A DNA stretch of 64,000 nt from Neoalteromonas arenosi (GTDB taxonomy: Bacteria; Pseudomonadota; Gammaproteobacteria; Enterobacterales; Alteromonadaceae), in contig NZ_JAUCBP010000007.1 in NCBI RefSeq assembly GCF_030362855.1, forward strand, positions 434,675 through 498,674, in the 5' to 3' direction. A program made the translations under genes and the position numbers. Shown here in pieces: positions 46,439-55,295 of the stretch (its first letter is position 1; the number at the start of each line of letters is the position of its first letter). The notes beneath the pieces were generated by a model that did no database searches, had not been told where the DNA came from, and worked only from the letters and a program-made list of their open reading frames with translations.

Positions 46439-48295
46439 ATGTTGAAGGCATTGAATGTGACATCGTTGCGCTTAATTACCGCTTTATTCGCTTGCTTATT
46501 ATTGTCAGCTTGCGGTGGCGGTGGCGATAGTACTAATGATAATCCACCACCAACACCGCAGCCCGTGCCTACAACACCGACACCTTCTCCAGCTCCTACT
46601 GAGGTTGGAAAGTTTGCTACACCTCAAACGACGTCGCGATTTCTGACTATGGCAACTTTCGGTCCCACGCCTAGCGATGTGGAATTGCTGACCGGTACGA
46701 GTGCCTCTGAATGGATACTTGAACAGTTCAGTCAACCCGTGACACCATTTTTATCTAGCGTACAAGACTATTACGAGATGGGAGAACCCCCAAGCGGTAT
46801 GCTCGCTGACGCGTTTGATCAAGCTGCAACCACTTATACGTTTTGGCGAAATGCGGTTCACGGTGATGACCAACTGCGTCAGCGGATGGCATTTGCGTTA
46901 TCGCAGATAACCGTCGTCTCTAATGGTGGCGGTGGGTTGCTAGGGATATTTCCGCAAACGTTGGGCTACTATCAGGACATATTAGCTGAGCATGCACTGG
47001 GAAATTATCGCGATTTGCTTGAAGCCATTACCTACTCACCGGCAATGGCTGAATACCTAACCTACCTTGGCAATCAAAAAGGTGATCCAACAACAGGACG
47101 AGTACCTGACGAAAATTACGCCCGTGAATTACTACAGTTATTTACGATTGGCTTGGTGGCACTTAATCCGGATGGTACCCCGATGGTAGATGCAACCGGT
47201 AATTCGATTGAGGTTTACGATAACGAAGATATTACAGAACTGGCCAAAGTCTTTACGGGGCTTGATAGTCCTAGATTAGACATGCAGCAGAATTTGGCCG
47301 CTCGTATTGCCCAAATTACCGAGGCAGTAACCCAACCATTATCCATAGACCCAGATAAGCATTCTACTGACGCCAAATCGTTTCTAAATTTTACCATTGC
47401 TGCCAATACTTCTGGTGCAGAATCAATCTCGCTCGCGCTCGATCACATCATGGCTCACCCCAACGTTGGACCTTTCATTGGGCGTCAACTGATCCAACGA
47501 TTTGTCACCAGTAATCCGCGGCCGGAATACGTAGAGCGGGTAGCCAACGCATTTGACCAAGGACTTTATAAATTGCCAAATGGTATAGAGGTTGGTGACG
47601 GACGAAAAGGCGACCTTAAGGCCACAATTGCGGCAATATTGTTTGATCCAGACATAGACGAGACGATTGCATTCACCACAGATGAATTCGGTAAGGTACG
47701 CGAGCCAATATTGCGTTTGACACACTTTATGCGTGCCTTCGAAACCGATATGTCGCGACCTGAATATATCGGTCAACTCTATGATACCTCGCCATTGAGT
47801 GTGCTTGGGCAACATCCTTATCGCTCGCCATCTGTGTTTAATTTTTATCGACCCGGTTATGTTGCTTCAGGCACTTTATCAGCACAAGCGGGCCTCGTTG
47901 CACCTGAATTGCAAATTGTTAATGCATCGAGCATCCCAGGCTACATCAATTTGTTGTCTTTCGGCAGCTTTCAGGCTCAGCGTGATAGTTATGGGCAGTT
48001 GCGTCAGATATTCGCGCGCTACAATGTTGAGTTTGACGACTCTCAAGCCCAGCAAACATTCGTTGCTGACTACAGTTCAGTGTTAGAGCTTGCTGATGAT
48101 TCAACTGCGCTGATTGACTACTTAGACAACTTGTTGTTGTACGGAAGTCTTAGCGATAGCACTCGACTTCAATTGATTGCGACTTTGGATGAATTCCCTC
48201 AGGACTCATTACAAGATAACGACGCTAGATTAACCCTCATTGGGTATGCCGTTTTGATGATTATGTCGTCACCTGATTACCTTGTACAACGCTAA
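46439..48295 (+). CDS. DUF1800 lipoprotein
   Basis: A 618-residue DUF1800 family protein of unknown biochemical function. The signal peptide ends at the lipobox LLLSACGGGG, followed by a Pro/Thr-rich linker (about 28-55), so it is probably a surface or periplasmic lipoprotein. The DUF1800 domain includes the family-typical RFLTMATFGPTPSDVE start and the VPDENYARELLQLFTIGL segment. It overlaps no gene but is followed 10 bases later by a DUF1501 gene; this pair is a common arrangement. AAGG precedes the ATG. Confidence 0.9.
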   Translation: MLKALNVTSLRLITALFACLLLSACGGGGDSTNDNPPPTPQPVPTTPTPSPAPTEVGKFATPQTTSRFLTMATFGPTPSDVELLTGTSASEWILEQFSQPVTPFLSSVQDYYEMGEPPSGMLADAFDQAATTYTFWRNAVHGDDQLRQRMAFALSQITVVSNGGGGLLGIFPQTLGYYQDILAEHALGNYRDLLEAITYSPAMAEYLTYLGNQKGDPTTGRVPDENYARELLQLFTIGLVALNPDGTPMVDATGNSIEVYDNEDITELAKVFTGLDSPRLDMQQNLAARIAQITEAVTQPLSIDPDKHSTDAKSFLNFTIAANTSGAESISLALDHIMAHPNVGPFIGRQLIQRFVTSNPRPEYVERVANAFDQGLYKLPNGIEVGDGRKGDLKATIAAILFDPDIDETIAFTTDEFGKVREPILRLTHFMRAFETDMSRPEYIGQLYDTSPLSVLGQHPYRSPSVFNFYRPGYVASGTLSAQAGLVAPELQIVNASSIPGYINLLSFGSFQAQRDSYGQLRQIFARYNVEFDDSQAQQTFVADYSSVLELADDSTALIDYLDNLLLYGSLSDSTRLQLIATLDEFPQDSLQDNDARLTLIGYAVLMIMSSPDYLVQR

Positions 48296-48305
48296 GGAGC
48301 AACTG

Positions 48306-49697
48306 ATGCCTTTAACTCGACGCGATTTTCTACGCTATGCTGTTTCTTCATCACTTGCTGGTGCAACGTTGCTAGGCATGCCAAGCTCGTTTACCGCACA
48401 TGCTGCTCAGGCTCAAGGCTACAAAGCCTTGGTGTGTGTATTCCTATTTGGTGGCGTCGATGGTTACGACATATTGCTCCCTTATGATCACGAGTCATAC
48501 AACAGTTTTGCCAATATTAGACAATCACTTTTGAATCAATACCAAGGCGCGCGCTCCAGAGAGAACCTACAGCCATTAACACCTGACAATGCGGCCCAAT
48601 TTGGCAGTCGAGAATTTGCACTGCCACCGGAAATGCCAATGTTGAAGTCATTGTTCGATCAACGTCGTGCGGCAATTGTCAGCAATGTTGGGCCGCTAAT
48701 CGAGCCAGTATCTGCACAGTCGTTTGCCAATCGCTCAGCTAAATTGCCACCGCGGCTGTTTTCGCACAATGATCAGCAATCAATATGGCAAGCCAGCGCC
48801 CCAGAAGGTGCTCAGTTTGGCTGGGGCGGGTTGTTTGCTGATGCAATTTTGGCCGCTGGCGCAAATACTGGCATGGGGGAATTCACGACGTTGTCGACAG
48901 CCGGTGTGGGACCCTTTCTTACCGGAAATAGTGTATCTCCGTATCAGATCTCTTTAACGGGGTCTGCTGATATCGCAGCATTACAGGGGGCTAGTGCTCA
49001 GAACGAATTCAGTGGTTTCCTTCAAGCTGCTCGGGATCGTTTTCGTGCAGAGGGTTTCAGTGCTAGCAACATACTTGCGCAGGACATTGCCACTAAATTC
49101 AGACAGGGAATAGATGCCAATACCGTGTTCGACTTAGCGAGACTGTCAGCACCTGCGTTAACGACGCCATTCCCTGCAACTTTGCTCGGTGGTCAGCTTA
49201 AAGCCGTTGCCGACACTATATCGATCCGCGATAGCCTGTCGGCTAATCGACAAATCTTTTTTGTTGGTATCGGTGGTTTTGATACGCACTCGAATCAAGC
49301 TGAGGATCTGTCAGGACTATTGTCACAACTCGATAACGGTTTAGCTGCATTTGACTCGGCAATGATTGAGCTTGGTTTATCCGAGAGCGTGACGACCTTT
49401 ACCGCGTCTGATTTTGGTCGAACATTAACTGTTAATGGTGATGGCACTGATCACGGTTGGGGTGGCAATCAGATTGTAATGGGGGGGGCGGTACGTGGGG
49501 GTAACATCTTCGGCGATGTTCCGCCACTAATGCTCGGGCATGACCTAGACGCAGGCAATGGAAGATTAATCCCATCGCTTGCCGTAGAGCAGTTAGCCGC
49601 ACCGCTCGGACAGTGGTGGGGATTGTCCAATAGCGACGTATTACATGCATTACCAGGCTTGAGTAACTTTGATCCAGCGGATCTTGCGTTGTTTTAA
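48306..49697 (+). CDS. Tat-exported DUF1501 protein
   Basis: A 463-residue DUF1501 family protein, related to the alkaline-phosphatase-like/sulfatase superfamily but of unknown function. The N-terminal twin-arginine motif TRRDFLRYAV and hydrophobic stretch indicate Tat export, consistent with a folded, possibly metal-bound protein. Conserved-looking segments are VFLFGGVDGYDILLPYD and GGFDTHSNQAEDLSGLL; DFGRTLTVNGDGTDHGWGG is also present. AAGGAG at 48294-48299 supports the ATG at 48306. It is paired with the upstream DUF1800 lipoprotein. Confidence 0.9.
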   Translation: MPLTRRDFLRYAVSSSLAGATLLGMPSSFTAHAAQAQGYKALVCVFLFGGVDGYDILLPYDHESYNSFANIRQSLLNQYQGARSRENLQPLTPDNAAQFGSREFALPPEMPMLKSLFDQRRAAIVSNVGPLIEPVSAQSFANRSAKLPPRLFSHNDQQSIWQASAPEGAQFGWGGLFADAILAAGANTGMGEFTTLSTAGVGPFLTGNSVSPYQISLTGSADIAALQGASAQNEFSGFLQAARDRFRAEGFSASNILAQDIATKFRQGIDANTVFDLARLSAPALTTPFPATLLGGQLKAVADTISIRDSLSANRQIFFVGIGGFDTHSNQAEDLSGLLSQLDNGLAAFDSAMIELGLSESVTTFTASDFGRTLTVNGDGTDHGWGGNQIVMGGAVRGGNIFGDVPPLMLGHDLDAGNGRLIPSLAVEQLAAPLGQWWGLSNSDVLHALPGLSNFDPADLALF

Positions 49698-49924
49698 ACG
49701 TAGCATTGCAAATAGTTGTCGCTTAATTTCCTTAAGTCTGTTACAGTGAGCGCGCTTTCGTAGCGTTCTATTTATTTCGATTTTTGCTTCTGCACGATGA
49801 CTTCAATAAATTGCCTTGCAATCCATGTTCGACGTTTTTTTCATTAGCCATTCAAAGTAAGTAATACCCGTAAGGCAACGTCGACACACATGTGTCATAT
49901 AAAAAATTTTTTGAGGATTTAGTT

Positions 49925-50131
49925 ATGTCAAATACAACAGGCATCGTAAAGTGGTTTAATGAAGACAAAGGTTTTGGTTTTATCACGCCAACTGACGGCG
50001 GCAAAGACGTTTTCGTACACTTCCGTTCAATTCAAAGTGAAGGTTACAAAACGCTTGTAGAAGGCCAACAGGTAAACTTTACCATTGAGCAAGGTCAAAA
50101 AGGCCCACAAGCGGCCAATGTCACAGTTTAA
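49925..50131 (+). CDS. Cold-shock protein (CspA family)
   Basis: A 68-residue single cold-shock domain that binds single-stranded nucleic acid and acts as an RNA chaperone. RNP1 is KGFGFI and RNP2 is VFVHF. GAGG lies about 9 bases before the ATG at 49925. The 227-base spacer upstream contains no other gene, consistent with the long structured leader found on many csp genes, although cold induction cannot be shown here. Confidence 0.94.
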   Translation: MSNTTGIVKWFNEDKGFGFITPTDGGKDVFVHFRSIQSEGYKTLVEGQQVNFTIEQGQKGPQAANVTV

Positions 50132-50147
50132 TCGTTACAGTTTTTAA

Positions 50148-50177
50148 AAAAACACCCGCTCATAGGCGGGTGTTTTT
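50148..50177. terminator. Terminator between csp and the hibernation-factor gene
   Basis: AAAAACACCCGC (50148-50159) and GCGGGTGTTTTT (50166-50177) form a perfect 12-bp stem with a 6-base loop. A and T runs on both sides allow it to end both convergent genes. Confidence 0.9.
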
Positions 50178-50191
50178 GTTTGTGTAGCGCC

Positions 50192-50527
50192 TTAAATTTG
50201 CGCATGCGAAGGGCGCCGCGATTGCGAGCGTGCGCGATTAAAATGCCTTTCAATACGACGCTTAGCGCGCTGGCAACACGCAGTAATGGACTCATATGCA
50301 TCTTCGCTGGTGTCTTCAACAACCAGTGTTTTAAATTGATTGAGTTTCATTTTAATTGTGCACTGTTTGTCTATCCCACCCCGAGGTCCGTTTATATCCT
50401 TCAACGTCAGCTCTGCAACGCGAATACGCTGGCTGTATCGACTTAGCGCGAACTTCATTTTTTCATCAATAAACTTGCCTAGGGCCGGGGTTACTGAAAA
50501 ATCGCGCGAATTAATTTTAATATGCAT
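50192..50527 (-). CDS. Ribosome hibernation factor (HPF/RaiA family)
   Basis: A 111-residue protein of the short HPF/YfiA family, which binds the 30S decoding region and stabilises idle ribosomes. The beta-alpha-beta-beta-beta-alpha pattern, the INSRDFSVTPAL start and the basic second helix (CCQRAKRRIERHFNRARSQ) fit. Length and the basic extended C-terminus are closer to RaiA than to the 95-residue HPF of E. coli. It is usually induced in stationary phase or stress. It is convergent with csp. Confidence 0.9.
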   Translation of the reverse strand: MHIKINSRDFSVTPALGKFIDEKMKFALSRYSQRIRVAELTLKDINGPRGGIDKQCTIKMKLNQFKTLVVEDTSEDAYESITACCQRAKRRIERHFNRARSQSRRPSHAQI

Positions 50528-50698
50528 GGTTCGCTCCTGAGTTGGCGAAGTCCAAAAATCGCGTCTTTTGGTATCGCGGAGTACTTTTTTATCTATTTAT
50601 TGAAAATTTATCAGCCGAAACTGAACAAAAAAATTCGTTTGTTTGTATTGATTAACATCGGAAAAAATTGAAAGCACTTAGTTAAGGGCATTGTCGGC

Positions 50699-51601
50699 AT
50701 GGCAGAAAATATAAATTATAAGCACTTACACTACTTTTGGGTTGTCGCCAAAGAAGGGTCAATTGCCAAAGCAGCGACAAAATTACACATCACACCGCAA
50801 ACTATCAGTGGCCAACTGAGCATGCTTGAAGACCGCTTGAATCAACCGCTGTTTGATCGCATTGGCCGAGGTCTGCAATTAACTGAAACCGGTCGTCTGG
50901 TATTGCGTTATGCGGATGAGATCTTTGAACTCGGTCGTGAACTCAGTGATGTTTTGCGTGGCGCCCCACAATTTGGTGCATCAGAATTTATTGTCAGTGC
51001 TGCCAGCGCAATCCCGAAAACCATTGTTTATAAAATCGTGAAGCCCGCATTGAACCTCAGCGAAGAAATTAACTTAGTGTGCAAAGAGGGGCCAATTGAT
51101 GCCATTCTCGCGGATTTGGCTGTGCATGAAGTCGATATGGTGTTGACCGACACGCCTTTGTCGTCTGCGTTTAGTATTAAAGCTTACAACCATTTCTTGG
51201 GCGAGTCTGGTCTGTCTTTTTTTGCCGCGCCAGATTTGGCAAAACGATTGTCTGGCGGGTTTCCGGAATGCCTTAACCGCACACCGATGTTATTGCCGAC
51301 AAAACAATATGCTATTCGACAGTTGTTTGATCGATGGATCAACGATATCGATTTGTTTCCCATGGTCAAAGGTCAATATGATGACAGCGCACTTATGAAG
51401 TCATTCGGCCAAGCGGGATTTGGCGTGTTCTTTATGCCAACTGTTATCGAACATGAAGTATGTGAGCAGTTTCAAGTAGAAGTGATAGGGCGAACAGACG
51501 AGATTAAGCAGCGATTCTATGCCGTTTCGTCCGAACGTAAAGTTACGCATCCAGCTGTTGCGGCAATTTGTGACAAAGCGCGCGATATAATCTTTAAATA
51601 G
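50699..51601 (+). CDS. nhaR: LysR-family transcriptional activator, NhaR-like
   Basis: A 300-residue LysR-type regulator. The N-terminal helix-turn-helix (about 1-65, INYKHLHYFWVVAKEGSIAKAATKL) is very close to NhaR, which activates the Na+/H+ antiporter gene nhaA in E. coli. The C-terminal effector domain retains the VCKEGPIDAILADL and GQYDDSALMKSFG stretches seen in NhaR. No nhaA gene is in this window, so the target may be elsewhere. It is 87 bases upstream of pnp. Confidence 0.85.
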   Translation: MAENINYKHLHYFWVVAKEGSIAKAATKLHITPQTISGQLSMLEDRLNQPLFDRIGRGLQLTETGRLVLRYADEIFELGRELSDVLRGAPQFGASEFIVSAASAIPKTIVYKIVKPALNLSEEINLVCKEGPIDAILADLAVHEVDMVLTDTPLSSAFSIKAYNHFLGESGLSFFAAPDLAKRLSGGFPECLNRTPMLLPTKQYAIRQLFDRWINDIDLFPMVKGQYDDSALMKSFGQAGFGVFFMPTVIEHEVCEQFQVEVIGRTDEIKQRFYAVSSERKVTHPAVAAICDKARDIIFK

Positions 51602-51688
51602 TGCGTTTGAGCATAGCCTTTGCTGTCTTTGGTCGTTATACTATGCGCCGCATTTAAAAGCGATAATAGATAAGACAAAGGAATAATA

Positions 51689-53821
51689 GTGAATCCTATT
51701 ACTAAATCATTTGAGTATGGTCAGCATACAGTGACCATTGAAACGGGCGTAATCGCTCGTCAAGCAACAGCTGCAGTACTAGCAAGTATGGACGACACAT
51801 CTGTATTAGTATCAGTTGTTGGTAAAAAAGACGCGAAAGAAGGTCAAGACTTCTTCCCGCTAACAGTTAACTATCAAGAAAAAACGTACGCAGCAGGCAA
51901 AATTCCTGGCGGTTTCTTCAAGCGTGAAGGTCGCCCTTCTGAAAACGAAACCCTTATTGCTCGTTTGATCGATCGTCCAATTCGTCCGTTGTTCCCAGAA
52001 GGGTTCAAAAACGAAGTACAAATCATCATCACTGTGGTGTCAGCTAACCCTGATATCCCAACTGATATCGTATCAATGATCGGCACGTCTGCTGCACTTG
52101 CTATCTCTGGTATCCCGTTTAACGGTCCAATTGGTGCGGCCCGCGTCGGTTATACCGATGGTCAATACGTGCTCAACACACGCGCTTCAGAGCAAGAACA
52201 GAGCGAGCTTGACCTTGTAGTTGCCGGTACACAAAGTGCGGTACTAATGGTTGAGTCAGAAGCTAACATGCTGAGTGAAGACGTAATGCTCGGCGCAGTT
52301 ATGTTCGGTCACGAACAAATGCAAACTGTGATTAATGCAGTGACTGAATTTGCCGCTGAAGTTGGTACTCCAGCATGGGACTGGCAGCCAGAAGCAGAAA
52401 ACACTGAACTTAAAGAAAAAGTTGCAGCGTTGGCGAAAGAGGGTATGACTGCCGCTTATCAGATCTCCGACAAAATGGAGCGCAAAGACGCCGTTACTGC
52501 AGTCACTGAGAAAGCGCTAGCAGAAATCGTTGCCGCTGACGAAGAACAAGACAGCGCTGAAGTACTTGAGTTGCTTCACGACTTAGAGAGTGAAGTTGTA
52601 CGCTCACGTATTTTAGCGGGAGAGCCACGTATCGATGGCCGTAGCCCAGAGATGATTCGTGCCCTTGACGTAGCCACGGGCTTATTACCACGTACGCACG
52701 GCTCTGCTTTGTTTACACGTGGTGAAACACAGGCTCTGGTCGTAGCGACATTGGGTACAGAACGCGATGCACAGATGATTGACGAGCTAGCAGGTAAGAG
52801 CGATAGCCGCTTTATGCTGCACTACAACTTCCCACCGTTCTGTGTAGGTGAAACTGGCTTTATTGGCTCTCCCAAGCGTCGTGAAATCGGTCACGGTCGC
52901 CTTGCTAAGCGTGGTATCCAAGCGGTTATGCCAAGCGAAGAAGAATTCCCGTATGTTGTACGTGTGGTGTCTGAAATTACTGAATCTAACGGTTCATCTT
53001 CAATGGCATCAGTATGCGGTACTTCACTGGCATTGATGGATGCAGGTGTACCGATCAAGTCTTCTGTTGCGGGTATCGCAATGGGCCTAGTTAAGTCTGA
53101 CGACAACTTCGTGGTATTGTCAGATATCCTCGGTGATGAAGATCACCTTGGCGATATGGACTTCAAAGTAGCGGGTACAACAAACGGTATCACTGCATTG
53201 CAAATGGACATCAAGATTGAAGGCATCACGCAAGAAATCATGCAGCAAGCTCTTAAGCAAGCGAAGGAAGCGCGCTTACACATTCTTGGTGTTATGGATG
53301 AAGCGATTTCTGGTCACCGCGAAGAAATGTCTGAGTTTGCACCGCGTATCTATACCTTGAAAATCGATCAAGACAAAATCCGCGATGTCATCGGTAAAGG
53401 CGGTGCAATGATCCGTTCTATTACCGAAGAATCTGATACTAATATCGAAATCGAAGATGACGGTACGATCAAGATCTTTGCAACTGAGCGCGCTAAAGCT
53501 GAAATCGCGATCGGTAAGATTGAGCAAGTCACTGCAGAAATCGAAGTCGGTAAGACTTACAACGGTAAAGTTACTCGTATCGTCGATTTTGGTGCATTTG
53601 TTGAAGTGCTGCCGGGTAAAGAAGGTTTGGTACACATTTCACAAATCGCACACGAGCGTGTCGCTAAAGTGGCTGATTACCTTGAAGAGGGCCAAATGGT
53701 CGACGTTAAGGTTATGGAAATCGACCGTCAAAACCGCGTGCGCTTAAGCATCAAAGAGTTGCTTGAGAAGCCGGTTAAAGAAGAAGCCGCTCCAGAAGCC
53801 GGTGCTGACGACAGCGAATAA
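51689..53821 (+). CDS. pnp: Polyribonucleotide nucleotidyltransferase (PNPase)
   Basis: A phosphorolytic 3'-5' exoribonuclease of the RNA degradosome. The protein is 710 residues with two RNase PH domains (about 1-210 and 310-545), a helical linker, a KH domain (about 555-615) and an S1 domain (about 622-690). The GTG start at 51689 follows AAGGAA. Unlike the usual rpsO-pnp order, nhaR is upstream and no rpsO is present within the window. A terminator follows. Confidence 0.97.
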   Translation: MNPITKSFEYGQHTVTIETGVIARQATAAVLASMDDTSVLVSVVGKKDAKEGQDFFPLTVNYQEKTYAAGKIPGGFFKREGRPSENETLIARLIDRPIRPLFPEGFKNEVQIIITVVSANPDIPTDIVSMIGTSAALAISGIPFNGPIGAARVGYTDGQYVLNTRASEQEQSELDLVVAGTQSAVLMVESEANMLSEDVMLGAVMFGHEQMQTVINAVTEFAAEVGTPAWDWQPEAENTELKEKVAALAKEGMTAAYQISDKMERKDAVTAVTEKALAEIVAADEEQDSAEVLELLHDLESEVVRSRILAGEPRIDGRSPEMIRALDVATGLLPRTHGSALFTRGETQALVVATLGTERDAQMIDELAGKSDSRFMLHYNFPPFCVGETGFIGSPKRREIGHGRLAKRGIQAVMPSEEEFPYVVRVVSEITESNGSSSMASVCGTSLALMDAGVPIKSSVAGIAMGLVKSDDNFVVLSDILGDEDHLGDMDFKVAGTTNGITALQMDIKIEGITQEIMQQALKQAKEARLHILGVMDEAISGHREEMSEFAPRIYTLKIDQDKIRDVIGKGGAMIRSITEESDTNIEIEDDGTIKIFATERAKAEIAIGKIEQVTAEIEVGKTYNGKVTRIVDFGAFVEVLPGKEGLVHISQIAHERVAKVADYLEEGQMVDVKVMEIDRQNRVRLSIKELLEKPVKEEAAPEAGADDSE

Positions 53822-53844
53822 TTGAAAGCCTGACTTTCGTATAT

Positions 53845-53873
53845 AAAGCCAGTACTTAGGTACTGGCTTTTTT
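53845..53873 (+). terminator. Terminator after pnp
   Basis: AAAGCCAGTAC (53845-53855) and GTACTGGCTTT (53860-53870) form a perfect 11-bp stem with a TTAG loop, followed by TTT. It lies 24 bases after pnp. Confidence 0.9.
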
Positions 53874-53922
53874 GTGTCTAATCATTAAGCTTGCACTATA
53901 TCTATTAGAAATCGAGGTACCT

Positions 53923-54225
53923 ATGCAACCTGAAACTGCCACTCAAATCGAAGCCGCGGTATTTAATCGTTTATTGCGTCATCTAGATGAGAACAAAGAT
54001 GTGCAAAACATCGACCTGATGATCCTCGCTGACTTCTGCCGCAATTGCTTAGCAAAGTGGTATGTAGCGGCCGCACGTGAGCATGGAGAAGAGGTCGATT
54101 ATGAGCAAGCACGCGAACGCGTTTATGGAATGACCTATCCAGAATGGAAAGAAAACTATCAAGCACCTGCTACTGCTGAACAATTAGCTGCTCTTGAGAA
54201 TCGACAAGCGGGTAAAGGCTGTTAG
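53923..54225 (+). CDS. DUF1244 protein
   Basis: A 100-residue helical protein of the DUF1244 family, function unknown. The family core NIDLMILADFCRNCLAKWY with two cysteines is clear. The ATG at 53923 is chosen because CGAGG lies about 8 bases before it; the frame extends upstream to 53872 without family sequence. It sits between pnp and nlpI but is separated by a terminator from the former. Confidence 0.88.
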   Translation: MQPETATQIEAAVFNRLLRHLDENKDVQNIDLMILADFCRNCLAKWYVAAAREHGEEVDYEQARERVYGMTYPEWKENYQAPATAEQLAALENRQAGKGC

Positions 54226-54399
54226 GCGGAAAAAGCCAAGCCTGGTGGTTGCTGACCAGACAGAGCTGTCGAAGACAGTAATACTTTGTTAATATTCGTT
54301 TACCGTTTCTGGTTGTCTTATAAGCTACCAACACTCATTATTAAACGTGAACATGCGTTCACATTGCCAATTCATTTAAACTAGGTAAAAGTTGGGGAT

Positions 54400-55281
54400 A
54401 TGCTACAAAATATAAAAATCTTGATCCCATTGAGCTTTCTATTGCTCAGTGGTTGTGCACAACTGCCTCAGCAACCTGCTGCGCAAATGGGCAATCTTTT
54501 ATTGGTTGAACCTATTCCGGCAAATCCTCGTGCACAACTCGCGGTAGCGAGATTTAATTATATTTTAGGTCAAGCAAACATCGAAGATGGCGAACGCGCA
54601 GAGCTACTCTATCAACGCGGCATGCTTTACGACAGCTTAGGCTTATCGAGTTTAGCTCAGTTTGATTATAGTCAGGTATTGAAATTACGCCCCGACATGG
54701 CTGAGGCCTATAATTCAATCGGTATACACTACGTACAGCAACAAGACTTTAGTCAAGCCTATGATGCGTTTGACTCTTCGATCGACATTAATCCAGACTA
54801 TGATTTCGCCTACCTCAATCGCGGTATTGCGCTTTACTACGGCGGTAAGCCAGAATTGGCAGTTGAAGATTTGGCAGTGTTTCAGCAACGAAAGCCAACG
54901 GACCCTTATCGAGCCATCTGGCACTTTATAGCTGCACGTGAAGTCGATGAAATCGCGGCACTGGAGCAACTTCGTGCAGCTCGTCCGGGGCTCGACCCCA
55001 CATTTTGGGCCAATAATATTGTCGATTTTTACTTAGGCGATATCGATGAGAATACTTTACTGAACTCGTTGATAGTTGATATTGAAAATCGTACTGAATT
55101 GAATAACCGCGTGTGTGAAGCGTATTTTTATATTGGCAAGCACCACAGCCGTGTTGGTCAGCGAGGCAAAGCCAGTAACTACTTCAAACTTGCATTAAGC
55201 ACCAATGTGTATGAGTTTGTTGAACATCGTTTTGCTCGATTAGAACTCGAACGGCTAGCTGATAGTCAAACGGGCTCGTAA
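54400..55281 (+). CDS. nlpI: Lipoprotein NlpI
   Basis: A 293-residue outer-membrane lipoprotein with TPR repeats that scaffolds peptidoglycan hydrolases and adapts them for proteolysis. The lipobox is LLLSGCAQ. TPRs begin near residue 70; AYNSIGIHYVQQQDFSQAYD and FAYLNRGIALYYGGKPELAV are typical. GTTGGGG precedes the ATG. A GTGAAC/GTTCAC inverted repeat (54347-54362) lies about 38 bases upstream and might be regulatory. It keeps the gammaproteobacterial pnp-nlpI proximity. Confidence 0.94.
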   Translation: MLQNIKILIPLSFLLLSGCAQLPQQPAAQMGNLLLVEPIPANPRAQLAVARFNYILGQANIEDGERAELLYQRGMLYDSLGLSSLAQFDYSQVLKLRPDMAEAYNSIGIHYVQQQDFSQAYDAFDSSIDINPDYDFAYLNRGIALYYGGKPELAVEDLAVFQQRKPTDPYRAIWHFIAAREVDEIAALEQLRAARPGLDPTFWANNIVDFYLGDIDENTLLNSLIVDIENRTELNNRVCEAYFYIGKHHSRVGQRGKASNYFKLALSTNVYEFVEHRFARLELERLADSQTGS

Positions 55282-55295
55282 TTTCTGCTTATGTT

